In this document: one piece after another, positions 1-5,333 of the stretch | Layout of the letters: each line of letters starts with the position of its first letter | How positions within the stretch are numbered: position 1 is the first letter of the stretch | Source of the DNA: Actinomycetales bacterium | GTDB lineage: Bacteria > Actinomycetota > Actinomycetes > Actinomycetales > Beutenbergiaceae | NCBI GenBank assembly: GCA_016649925.1 | Contig: JAENWO010000194.1 | Span: 1 to 5,333, forward strand | Reading direction: 5' to 3' | DNA length: 5,333 nt | The notes under the pieces: model-generated | Told to the model about the DNA's origin: nothing | What the model saw: only the letters and a program-made list of their open reading frames with translations | The model's database searches: none | Translations under genes and position numbers: made by a program

Positions 1-76
1 CCCCCGCACGCGAGTGCTGGCGTTTCATGCCATATCTCGAGATTTGACATGAAACGCCAGCACTCGCGTGCGGGGG
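1..76. repeat. Near-perfect 76-bp palindrome (long inverted repeat)
   Basis: Arms 1-29 and 48-76 are exact reverse complements over 29 bp. The centre (30-47) is also nearly symmetrical about the same axis: 34-43 is a perfect 10-bp palindrome containing CTCGAG, and only pairs 30/47 and 33/44 fail to match, so 36 of 38 pairs agree. The arms are GC-rich at their outer ends, while the centre is AT-rich for this genome. The left arm starts at base 1, so the element may continue outside the window. It lies downstream of the minus-strand osmC gene. Either strand could form a very stable RNA hairpin, so it could end transcription of osmC or of a gene to the left, although no T-run follows it. It could also be one copy of a dispersed palindromic or MITE-like element. 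The symmetry is seen directly; the function is inference. Confidence 0.93.
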
Positions 77-112
77 TTTCTCGCGTGCGGGGGTTTCTCG
101 CGTGCTGGGGGT
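64..112. repeat. 17-bp tandem direct repeat, about 2.9 copies
   Basis: The unit TCGCGTGCGGGGGTTTC occurs exactly at 64-80 and 81-97. A third, partial copy at 98-112 carries one extra T inside it (TCGCGTGCTGGGGGT). The first copy overlaps the right arm of the palindrome, and the inverted 13-base core of the unit is present at 1-13, giving four copies of the core in all. The last copy ends in the first base of the osmC stop codon (complement of 112-114). The pattern suggests local duplication of the outer end of the palindrome arm, possibly variable in copy number between strains. Confidence 0.9.
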
Positions 113-609
113 CACGCGCCGGAGGCGGTCACCGGTGTGCTGAGCTCGGTGGCGAGGGGTGCATGGCGGACCGGGAAGTTCACCGAACGGGCGATGAAGC
201 AGTGGTCGTGGGCCTCGCGGTGCAGTCGGGCGACGAGTTCCTCGGAGACGCCGCCGGCCACGGTGGCCCTCGGGTGCAGCACCACCTCGACGAACTGACC
301 CGCGCCGGCCGACTCCACCCGCATCGTCCCGGTCGCGCGGTCCTCGTAGCCGACCACCACGACGCCCGCGCGAGCAGCCATGTGCAGGAACCACAGCAGG
401 TGGCACTGGGAGAGGGACGCGACGAACAGCTCCTCGGGGGAGTACCGCGCCGCATCACCCCGGAACGAGGGGTCCGACGAACCGAGCAGCGGCGGCTTCT
501 CGCCGATCTGCACGACGTGGTCACGGCCGTAGGACGTGTAGCTCTCCGTGCCGCGCTCGCCGGCACCGGTCCAGTCGACGTTGACCGTGTACGTATGCAG
601 TGGGCCCAT
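112..609 (-). CDS. OsmC/Ohr-family peroxiredoxin-like protein
   Basis: A 165-residue cytoplasmic protein of the OsmC/Ohr family, whose members reduce organic hydroperoxides with a pair of reactive cysteines. Both expected cysteines are present: C69 in SLSQCHLLW and C137 in AHDHCFIARSVNFPV. Before C69 come the subgroup motif SSDPSFRGD (residues 44-52) and SPEELFVAS (57-65), which carries the glutamates expected near the active site. The length fits the family, and there is no signal peptide or membrane segment. ATG at 609 is preferred: GTG codons at 612 and 615 are in frame, but neither has a Shine-Dalgarno and a -10-like TAGCGT sits six bases before the ATG. The gene is divergent from uvrC and its stop touches the tandem repeat. 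The family is clear. Which subgroup (OsmC, Ohr or the YhfA-like group) and which substrate apply cannot be told here, so no symbol is given. Confidence 0.93.
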   Translation of the reverse strand: MGPLHTYTVNVDWTGAGERGTESYTSYGRDHVVQIGEKPPLLGSSDPSFRGDAARYSPEELFVASLSQCHLLWFLHMAARAGVVVVGYEDRATGTMRVESAGAGQFVEVVLHPRATVAGGVSEELVARLHREAHDHCFIARSVNFPVRHAPLATELSTPVTASGA

Positions 610-615
610 CACCAC

Positions 616-621
616 ACGCTA
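616..621 (-). promoter_or_regulatory. Candidate -10 element of osmC-family gene (leaderless)
   Basis: Read on the minus strand, bases 621 to 616 are TAGCGT, matching the actinobacterial TANNNT -10 pattern. The six bases 615-610 separate it from A609, so transcription would be expected to start on the A of the ATG itself, giving a leaderless mRNA. No convincing -35 hexamer and no Shine-Dalgarno were found. A second possible hexamer, GATACT (631 to 626), would give a start near 619. This is positional inference only. Confidence 0.45.
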
Positions 622-627
622 GCGAAG

Positions 628-633
628 TATCCT
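628..633 (+). promoter_or_regulatory. Candidate -10 element of the uvrC operon (leaderless)
   Basis: TATCCT matches four of six bases of TATAAT and the TANNNT pattern. Seven bases separate it from the uvrC ATG at 641, so transcription could begin at or one base before the A. GGA at 634-636 lies only four bases from the ATG and is a poor Shine-Dalgarno, which also suits a leaderless message. No -35 hexamer at normal spacing is visible. The site lies in the 31-bp spacer shared with the divergent osmC-family gene. Confidence 0.45.
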
Positions 634-640
634 GGAACTC

Positions 641-2644
641 ATGGCCGATCCCTCCACCTACCGCCCCAGGCCCGGGGAGATCCCGGACTCCCCGGGCGTG
701 TACCGGTTCCGCGACCCCCACGGCCGGGTCATCTACGTCGGAAAGGCGAAGAGCCTGCGCTCCCGCCTGGGCAGCTACTTCCAGAACCTCGCGGCGCTCC
801 ACCCGCGGACCCAGCAGATGGTCACGACGGCCAGCTCGGTGGAGTGGACCGTGGTGGGCACGGAGGTGGAGTCGCTGGCCCTGGAGTACGCCTGGATCAA
901 GGAGTTCGACCCCCGGTTCAACGTCAAGTACCGCGACGACAAGTCCTACCCGTTCCTCGCCGTGACGATGGGGGAGGCGATCCCCCGCGTACAGGTGATG
1001 CGCGGCGCGAAGCGCAAGGGCACCCGCTACTTCGGCCCGTACTCCCACGCCTGGGCGATCCGGGAGACGGTGGATCTCCTGCTGCGCGTGTTCCCGATCC
1101 GCAGCTGCTCCGCAGGGGTCTTCCGGCGCGCCGAGCGGACCGGGAGACCCTGCCTGCTCGGCTACATCGACAAGTGCGCGGCGCCCTGCGTGGGCCGGAT
1201 CTCCCCGGAGGACCACCGCGCGCTCGCCGAGGACTTCTGCGCGTTCATGGCCGGCGACACCGGACCGTACGTGCGGCGCCTCGAGCGCGAGATGTCCCAG
1301 GCCTCGGCCGAGCTGGACTTCGAGCGCGCCGCCCGGCTGCGTGATGACCTCGCGGCGCTGCGGCGGGTGGTGGAGAAGAACACCGTCGTGCTCCCTGACG
1401 GCACGAGCGCGGACGTGTTCGCGATGGCGAGCGACGAGCTCGAGGCCTCTGTCCAGGTGTTCCACGTCCGCGACGGCCGGGTGCGCGGCCAGCGCGGCTG
1501 GATCACGGAGCGGGTCGAGGAGATGACCGACGCCGAGCTCGTGGAGCGGCTGCTCCAGCAGGTCTACGGCGAGGCGGTGACGGCTCAGGGCGACGACCCG
1601 GACGCGAGCGCCGTCCCGCGCGAGGTGATCGTCCCGGTCCTGCCGGAGGACCTCCGGCAGCTGCACACATGGCTCAGCGGGCTCCGGGGGGCGAACGTGT
1701 CCATCCGGGTGGCCCAGCGCGGTGACAAGCGCGCGTTGGCCGAAACCGTGCGCCACAACGCCGAGCAGGCGCTGGCGCTGCACAAGACACGTCGGGCCGG
1801 GGACCTCACCGCGCGGTCCCAGGCGCTCGTCGACCTGCAGGAGCACCTCGGCCTGGCCGAGTCGCCGCTCCGGATCGAGTGCTACGACATCTCGCACACG
1901 CAGGGCACGGAGCAGGTCGGCTCGATGGTGGTCTTCGAGGACGGGCTGCCGCGCAGGAGCGAGTACCGGCACTTCATCGTCCGCGGCGAGAACGGCGAGG
2001 GCGCACGCGACGACACCGAAGCCATGTACGAGGTGCTCAGCCGCCGCTTCCGGCGTTACCTCACCGATCCTGCGGGCTCTGGGGACAAGGACGACGACGG
2101 CGTCCCCCCGGAGGGTGCGGCCCTCGCCGGAGGCGAGGTGAGCGCCGTCACCACACCGGAGCGCAAACGCTTCGCCTACCCCCCGAACCTCGTGGTGGTC
2201 GACGGCGGAGCCCCCCAGGTCGCGGCCGCTCGCCGTGCGATGGCAGACCTCGGCGTGCGCGACGTCGCCCTGGTCGGCCTGGCGAAGCGCCTCGAGGAGG
2301 TGTGGGTGCCGGGCGAGGACTTCCCCCTCGTCCTGCCGCGCACGAGCGACGGGCTGTTCCTGCTGCAGCGGGTGCGGGACGAGGCCCACCGGTTCGCGAT
2401 CGCCCACCACCGCAAGCGCCGGGGCAAGGGCATGACGCGCTCCGCCCTGGACTCTGTGCCGGGCCTCGGGCCGAGCCGGCAGTCGGCGCTGCTCAAGGCG
2501 TTCAGCTCGGTGCGGGCGATCCGGGCCGCCACCCCGCAGGAGATCGCCGGGGTGGGCGGGATCGGGCCGAAGCTGGCCGCGTCGATCGCCGAGTCGCTGC
2601 GCACCGGGGCGGGCGAAGCCGACCCCGCGCCCGCCCGGTCGTGA
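641..2644 (+). CDS. uvrC: UvrABC system protein C (excinuclease subunit)
   Basis: The 667-residue nuclease subunit of nucleotide excision repair; it joins UvrB at a lesion and cuts both 3' and 5' of the damage. The GIY-YIG domain for the 3' cut spans about 15-95, with GVYRF (19-23), YVGKAK (32-37) and R42. Four cysteines, C156, C171, C179 and C183, match the Fe-S cluster spacing known in E. coli UvrC. A UVR helical pair for UvrB contact lies at about 209-243. The RNase H-like domain for the 5' cut has D416 in CYDISH, D521 in VVVDGG and H583 in DEAHRFA. Two helix-hairpin-helix motifs follow (about 604-621 and 635-650). An acidic, Gly/Pro-rich stretch at about 476-507 sits between RRYL and RFAYPPNL, where actinobacterial homologues vary. 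The ATG fits the usual N-terminus and is preceded by a -10-like hexamer. It is the first gene of the four-gene run. Confidence 0.98.
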   Translation: MADPSTYRPRPGEIPDSPGVYRFRDPHGRVIYVGKAKSLRSRLGSYFQNLAALHPRTQQMVTTASSVEWTVVGTEVESLALEYAWIKEFDPRFNVKYRDDKSYPFLAVTMGEAIPRVQVMRGAKRKGTRYFGPYSHAWAIRETVDLLLRVFPIRSCSAGVFRRAERTGRPCLLGYIDKCAAPCVGRISPEDHRALAEDFCAFMAGDTGPYVRRLEREMSQASAELDFERAARLRDDLAALRRVVEKNTVVLPDGTSADVFAMASDELEASVQVFHVRDGRVRGQRGWITERVEEMTDAELVERLLQQVYGEAVTAQGDDPDASAVPREVIVPVLPEDLRQLHTWLSGLRGANVSIRVAQRGDKRALAETVRHNAEQALALHKTRRAGDLTARSQALVDLQEHLGLAESPLRIECYDISHTQGTEQVGSMVVFEDGLPRRSEYRHFIVRGENGEGARDDTEAMYEVLSRRFRRYLTDPAGSGDKDDDGVPPEGAALAGGEVSAVTTPERKRFAYPPNLVVVDGGAPQVAAARRAMADLGVRDVALVGLAKRLEEVWVPGEDFPLVLPRTSDGLFLLQRVRDEAHRFAIAHHRKRRGKGMTRSALDSVPGLGPSRQSALLKAFSSVRAIRAATPQEIAGVGGIGPKLAASIAESLRTGAGEADPAPARS

Positions 2645-2656
2645 CATCCTGAGCGG

Positions 2657-3604
2657 ATGAGCGAGCCGAGCGACCCCGAGCAGCCCGCCACGGTCCCGCA
2701 GGGCATCCCGCTCCTCGAGCAGGAGACCCCCCCGGCGCCGGACAACCGCCCGGAGGTGCTCATCATCACCGGGATGTCGGGGGCCGGCCGCACCCGCGCG
2801 GCCGCCGTGCTCGAGGACCTCGACTGGTACGTCGTGGACAACCTGCCGCCGAAGATGCTGCTCGCCCTGTCCGGGATGATGACCCCGGCCGAAGGCGGTG
2901 TCCGCCGCCTCGGCGCAGTCGTGGACGTGCGCAGCCGGGAGTTCTTCGCGGACCTCGTCGAGGTCCTCGCGGACCTGCGCAAGCGGCAGGTCGACTACCG
3001 GATCGTGTTCCTGGACGCCTCGGACGAGGTGCTCGTGCGGCGGTTCGAAGCGGTTCGCCGCCCGCACCCGCTCCAGGGTGACGGCCGGATGCTGGACGGC
3101 ATCGCCGAGGAGCGGCGCCTGCTCGAGCACCTGCGCTCGCGGGCCGACGTCACGATCGACACGAGCGACCTGTCCGTCCACGACCTCGCCCGGCAGGTGC
3201 GCGACGTCGTCGCTGGGGAGAGTGACCGGGGCATCCGGCTCACGGTCGTCTCGTTCGGCTTCAAGTACGGGTTGCCTTTGGATGCCGACCACGTCGTGGA
3301 CGTGCGCTTCCTGTCGAACCCGTACTGGGTGACTGAGCTGCGTCACCTCACCGGCAAGGACCTGCCCGTACGTGACTACGTCCTGGGGCTGCCCGGGGCG
3401 AAGGAGTTCGTCGAGCGCTACGTCGACGCGATCGAGCCCGTCCTGGGCGGGTACCTTCGGGAGCAGAAGCCGTACGTGACGATCGCCGTGGGCTGCACGG
3501 GGGGCAAGCACCGCTCCGTCGCGCTCACCGAGGCGATCGCCGCGCGGCTGCGCGAGCTTGGAGAGAACGTGCGAACGATCCACCGGGACCTGGGCCGCGA
3601 ATGA
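2657..3604 (+). CDS. rapZ: RapZ-family nucleotide-binding protein (YvcJ-like)
   Basis: A 315-residue cytoplasmic P-loop protein. E. coli RapZ binds the small RNA GlmZ and tunes glucosamine-6-phosphate synthase; B. subtilis YvcJ hydrolyses GTP. The role in actinobacteria is less clear. The P-loop is GMSGAGRT (39-46), with arginine replacing the usual lysine, as also recalled for the mycobacterial homologue. Further family blocks are WYVVDNLPP (57-65), DVRS (90-93), a Walker B-like IVFLDA (116-121) and RPHPL (135-139). The C-terminal domain has SFGFKYG (199-205), DVRFLSNP (215-222) and GCTGGKHRSV (279-288). The first 30 or so residues are Pro/Glu-rich and form an unconserved extension. ATG 2657 is chosen because the next in-frame option, GTG at codon 34, would cut into the strand before the P-loop. 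Its Shine-Dalgarno is weak. It lies 12 bp after uvrC and overlaps yvcK by 4 bp. Confidence 0.97.
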   Translation: MSEPSDPEQPATVPQGIPLLEQETPPAPDNRPEVLIITGMSGAGRTRAAAVLEDLDWYVVDNLPPKMLLALSGMMTPAEGGVRRLGAVVDVRSREFFADLVEVLADLRKRQVDYRIVFLDASDEVLVRRFEAVRRPHPLQGDGRMLDGIAEERRLLEHLRSRADVTIDTSDLSVHDLARQVRDVVAGESDRGIRLTVVSFGFKYGLPLDADHVVDVRFLSNPYWVTELRHLTGKDLPVRDYVLGLPGAKEFVERYVDAIEPVLGGYLREQKPYVTIAVGCTGGKHRSVALTEAIAARLRELGENVRTIHRDLGRE

Positions 3605-4611
3605 CGTCGAACCCCCTCGCGCCGCCCCGGTTCACGGGTCGGCCGGACGCCCTCAAGGTGGTCGCCCTCGGCGGTGGCCACGGGCTCTCCGCAACCCTGG
3701 GCGCGCTGCGGCACATCACCACGGACGTCACGGCGGTGGTCACGGTGGCCGACGACGGCGGTTCCTCCGGACGCCTGCGCCAGGAGCTGGGCGTCCTCCC
3801 GCCGGGCGACCTGCGGATGGCCCTGTCCGCGCTCTGCGACGAGTCCGACTGGGGCCGCACCTGGCGCGACGTCCTCCAGCACCGGTTCCACTCCGCGGGC
3901 CCGCTCGACGGTCACGCGGTGGGCAACCTGCTGATCGTCGCCCTGTGGGAGCTGCTCGGGGACGAGGTGGCCGGCCTCGACTGGATCGGCCGGCTCCTCG
4001 GCTCGCACGGCCGCGTCCTGCCGATGGCGGCCGTCCCGCTCGAGATCGAGGCCGACGTCGTCCACCCGGGCCTTCCGGCGGGGGAGTCTCGCCTGGTCCG
4101 GGGCCAGAGCCGCGTCGCGGTGACCTCCGGAGACGTCCAGCGGGTCCGGATCGTGCCGGCCGACGCGCCGGCGTGCCCGGAGGCGGTCGCCTCGATCATG
4201 GCCGCCGACTGGGTGATCCTCGGCCCCGGCTCCTGGTACACCTCCGTGATGCCGCACCTGCTCGTGCCGGGGATCTCCGAGGCGCTGCACATCACGCCGG
4301 CGCACCTGGCCCTCACGCTCAACCTCTCCGCGCAGGTGGGGGAGACCGACGGCTTCAGCGCGGCCGACCACCTGCGCTCCCTGCTCGACTACGCTCCCCA
4401 ACTGCGGGTCGACACCGTCATCGCCGACCCGGGCGCGATCGAGGACCTGGATGACGTCAGCGCGTGCGCCGAGACCCTCGGCGCGGAGCTGTTGCTCCGT
4501 CAGGTCAGCGCGGGCGACGGCACCCCGCGCCACGACTCGCTCCGCCTCGCTGCGGCGTACCGTGACGCCTTCGACCGGTTCCTCGGCGACGTCGGAGAGC
4601 GGTCCCGATGA
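3601..4611 (+). CDS. yvcK: YvcK/GlmR family protein (CofD-like fold)
   Basis: A 336-residue protein of the YvcK family (also called GlmR; CuvA in mycobacteria), structurally related to CofD 2-phospho-lactate transferases. In B. subtilis it binds UDP-GlcNAc and supports peptidoglycan precursor synthesis and growth on gluconeogenic carbon sources; in mycobacteria it is tied to cell-wall integrity. Signature motifs are GGGHGLS (24-30), [11 protein letters not shown] (50-60), PPGDLR (67-72), HAVGNL (105-110), GPGSWYTS (208-215) and NLSAQVGET (241-249). The length is normal. No deazaflavin or F420 genes lie nearby, and the rapZ and whiA neighbours favour YvcK over CofD. The ATG overlaps the rapZ stop as ATGA, so translation is probably coupled; no clear Shine-Dalgarno is present. 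Residues 1-16 are a short variable lead before the first strand. Confidence 0.96.
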   Translation: MTSNPLAPPRFTGRPDALKVVALGGGHGLSATLGALRHITTDVTAVVTVADDGGSSGRLRQELGVLPPGDLRMALSALCDESDWGRTWRDVLQHRFHSAGPLDGHAVGNLLIVALWELLGDEVAGLDWIGRLLGSHGRVLPMAAVPLEIEADVVHPGLPAGESRLVRGQSRVAVTSGDVQRVRIVPADAPACPEAVASIMAADWVILGPGSWYTSVMPHLLVPGISEALHITPAHLALTLNLSAQVGETDGFSAADHLRSLLDYAPQLRVDTVIADPGAIEDLDDVSACAETLGAELLLRQVSAGDGTPRHDSLRLAAAYRDAFDRFLGDVGERSR

Positions 4612-4613
4612 AT

Positions 4614-4620
4614 GGGAGGA
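4614..4620 (+). promoter_or_regulatory. Strong Shine-Dalgarno that decides the whiA start
   Basis: GGGAGGA ends eight bases before ATG 4629, which is ideal spacing. The in-frame ATG at 4620 overlaps this motif and so cannot be served by it, and ATG 4612 runs into a stop after three codons. This is the only strong ribosome binding site found before a gene in the window. Confidence 0.85.
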
Positions 4621-4628
4621 TGACGCTC

Positions 4629-5333
4629 ATGTCTCTGACCGCCGATGTGAAGGATGAGCTCGCGCGCCTACGCGTCGACAAGATCTCCGCCCGGAAGGCC
4701 GAGGTGGCCGTCACCCTGCGGTTCGCCGGTGGCCTGCACATCATCTCGGGCCGGATCGTGATCGAGGCCGAGCTCGACACCGGGATCGCCGCACGCCGCC
4801 TCCGGCAGGCCATCGCCGAGGTGTACGGCCACCCGAGCGAGGTCATCGTCGTCTCCGGAGGGGCCCTGCGGCGCGGCAACCGCTACGTGGTGCGCGTGGT
4901 CAAGGACGGTGAGGCCCTGGCCCGCCAGACCGGCCTGCTCGACTCGCGCGGCCGCCCCGTGCGCGGGCTCCCGCCGCAGGTGGTCTCCGCGAGCCTGAAC
5001 GACGCCGTGGCAGCGTGGCGCGGCGCCTTTCTCGCGCACGGCTCCCTGACGGAGCCGGGGCGTTCCTCCGCGCTCGAGATCACCTGCCCGGGTCCTGAGG
5101 CCGCCCTCGCCCTCGTCGGTGCGGCGCGCCGGCTCGGCATCGCGGCGAAGGCCCGCGAGGTGCGGGGCGTCGACCGCGTGGTCATCCGCGACGGCGATGC
5201 GATCAGCGCGATCCTCACCCGGATGGGTGCCCATGACGCGGTGCTGGCCTGGGAGGAGCGCCGGATCCGCCGGGAGGTGCGCGGCACGGCGAACCGGCTC
5301 GCGAACTTCGACGACGCGAACCTGCGTCGCTCC
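4629..5333 (+). CDS. whiA: WhiA sporulation/cell-division regulator, 3' end beyond window
   Basis: The first 235 codons of WhiA, open to the last base; about 90 further residues are expected from the usual length near 327. WhiA is a DNA-binding protein that, with WhiB, switches on division genes such as ftsZ in Streptomyces sporulation; it is also conserved in non-sporulating actinobacteria and firmicutes. The N-terminal domain has [11 protein letters not shown] (4-14) and LRFAGGLHI (30-38). [12 protein letters not shown] (94-105) and RGRPVRGLP (107-115) follow. The LAGLIDADG-like core is at about 128-200, where [10 protein letters not shown] (131-140) has no acidic catalytic residue, as expected for WhiA, which is not a nuclease. 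[14 protein letters not shown] (222-235) leads into the missing C-terminal helix-turn-helix domain. The start is set by the GGGAGGA site. The gene lies 17 bp after yvcK, in the same transcription unit. Codon 14 is CTA, rare in this GC-rich setting. Confidence 0.97.
   Translation, partial: MSLTADVKDELARLRVDKISARKAEVAVTLRFAGGLHIISGRIVIEAELDTGIAARRLRQAIAEVYGHPSEVIVVSGGALRRGNRYVVRVVKDGEALARQTGLLDSRGRPVRGLPPQVVSASLNDAVAAWRGAFLAHGSLTEPGRSSALEITCPGPEAALALVGAARRLGIAAKAREVRGVDRVVIRDGDAISAILTRMGAHDAVLAWEERRIRREVRGTANRLANFDDANLRRS

Noticed and set aside
44..49. A perfect TTGACA -35 hexamer in the palindrome centre.
   Set aside because: No -10-like sequence occurs at 16-19 bp spacing; that stretch is GC-rich palindrome arm. 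It arises from the two mismatched pairs of the palindrome.
1..112. A CRISPR array, because direct repeats and palindromes occur together.
   Set aside because: The repeat units are directly abutting with no unique spacers, the unit is only 17 bp, and no cas genes are present.
49..1344. A 431-codon plus-strand open frame starting in the palindrome.
   Set aside because: It crosses the antisense of the OsmC-family gene and then runs out of frame through uvrC. Its product is Arg/Pro/Gly-rich with no domain, and the repeats give it no ribosome binding site.
521..3583. A 1020-codon open frame on the minus strand opposite uvrC and rapZ.
   Set aside because: Its codons are in exact register with those of uvrC and rapZ, which share a frame. 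It stays open only because the sense codons TTA, CTA and TCA are absent, as expected at this GC content. Its translation is Arg/His/Asp-rich with no recognisable domain.
3418..4533. A 371-codon minus-strand open frame opposite rapZ's end and yvcK.
   Set aside because: It is in register with yvcK codons for the same reason, has a low-complexity composition, and lies over a clearly conserved yvcK.
4620..4622. ATG at 4620 as the start of whiA, three codons upstream.
   Set aside because: It overlaps the GGGAGGA ribosome binding site, which is ideally spaced for ATG 4629.
5001..5230. A homing endonuclease reading of the LAGLIDADG-like region in whiA.
   Set aside because: The protein matches WhiA throughout, and the motif lacks the catalytic acidic residue, as is normal for WhiA.

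Overview
The window is very GC-rich, with coding frames dominated by G or C at third codon positions. It carries the conserved actinobacterial cluster uvrC–rapZ–yvcK–whiA. WhiA of the long actinobacterial type, the arginine-containing P-loop in RapZ and close resemblance to remembered mycobacterial UvrC, RapZ and WhiA sequences all indicate an actinomycete. Micrococcales is a guess and is not proven by the sequence.

Layout. Positions 1-111 are non-coding and hold a near-perfect 76-bp palindrome, which begins at the window edge and may be cut there. A 17-bp tandem repeat follows and runs into the stop codon of the next gene. Positions 112-609 on the minus strand encode an OsmC/Ohr-family peroxide-reducing protein. 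A 31-bp spacer (610-640) separates it from the divergent uvrC; both genes have a TANNNT-type -10 hexamer placed so that transcripts could start at or next to the ATG. On the plus strand follow uvrC (641-2644), rapZ (2657-3604), yvcK (3601-4611) and whiA (from 4629, cut by the right edge after 235 codons). Gaps are 12 bp, a 4-bp ATGA overlap, and 17 bp with a strong Shine-Dalgarno, so the four genes look like one operon.

Function. UvrC makes the dual incisions of nucleotide excision repair. RapZ is a P-loop nucleotide-binding protein, YvcK/GlmR belongs to the CofD-like fold linked to cell-wall precursor metabolism, and WhiA is a DNA-binding regulator of cell division and sporulation in actinomycetes. 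The order rapZ-yvcK-whiA is widely conserved in Gram-positive bacteria, and uvrC directly upstream is common in actinobacteria. The neighbouring osmC gene is a stress gene transcribed away from the operon.

I found no evidence of a new multi-gene system. The parts most worth a second look are the palindrome with tandem repeats at the left edge and the compact, apparently leaderless divergent promoter pair.
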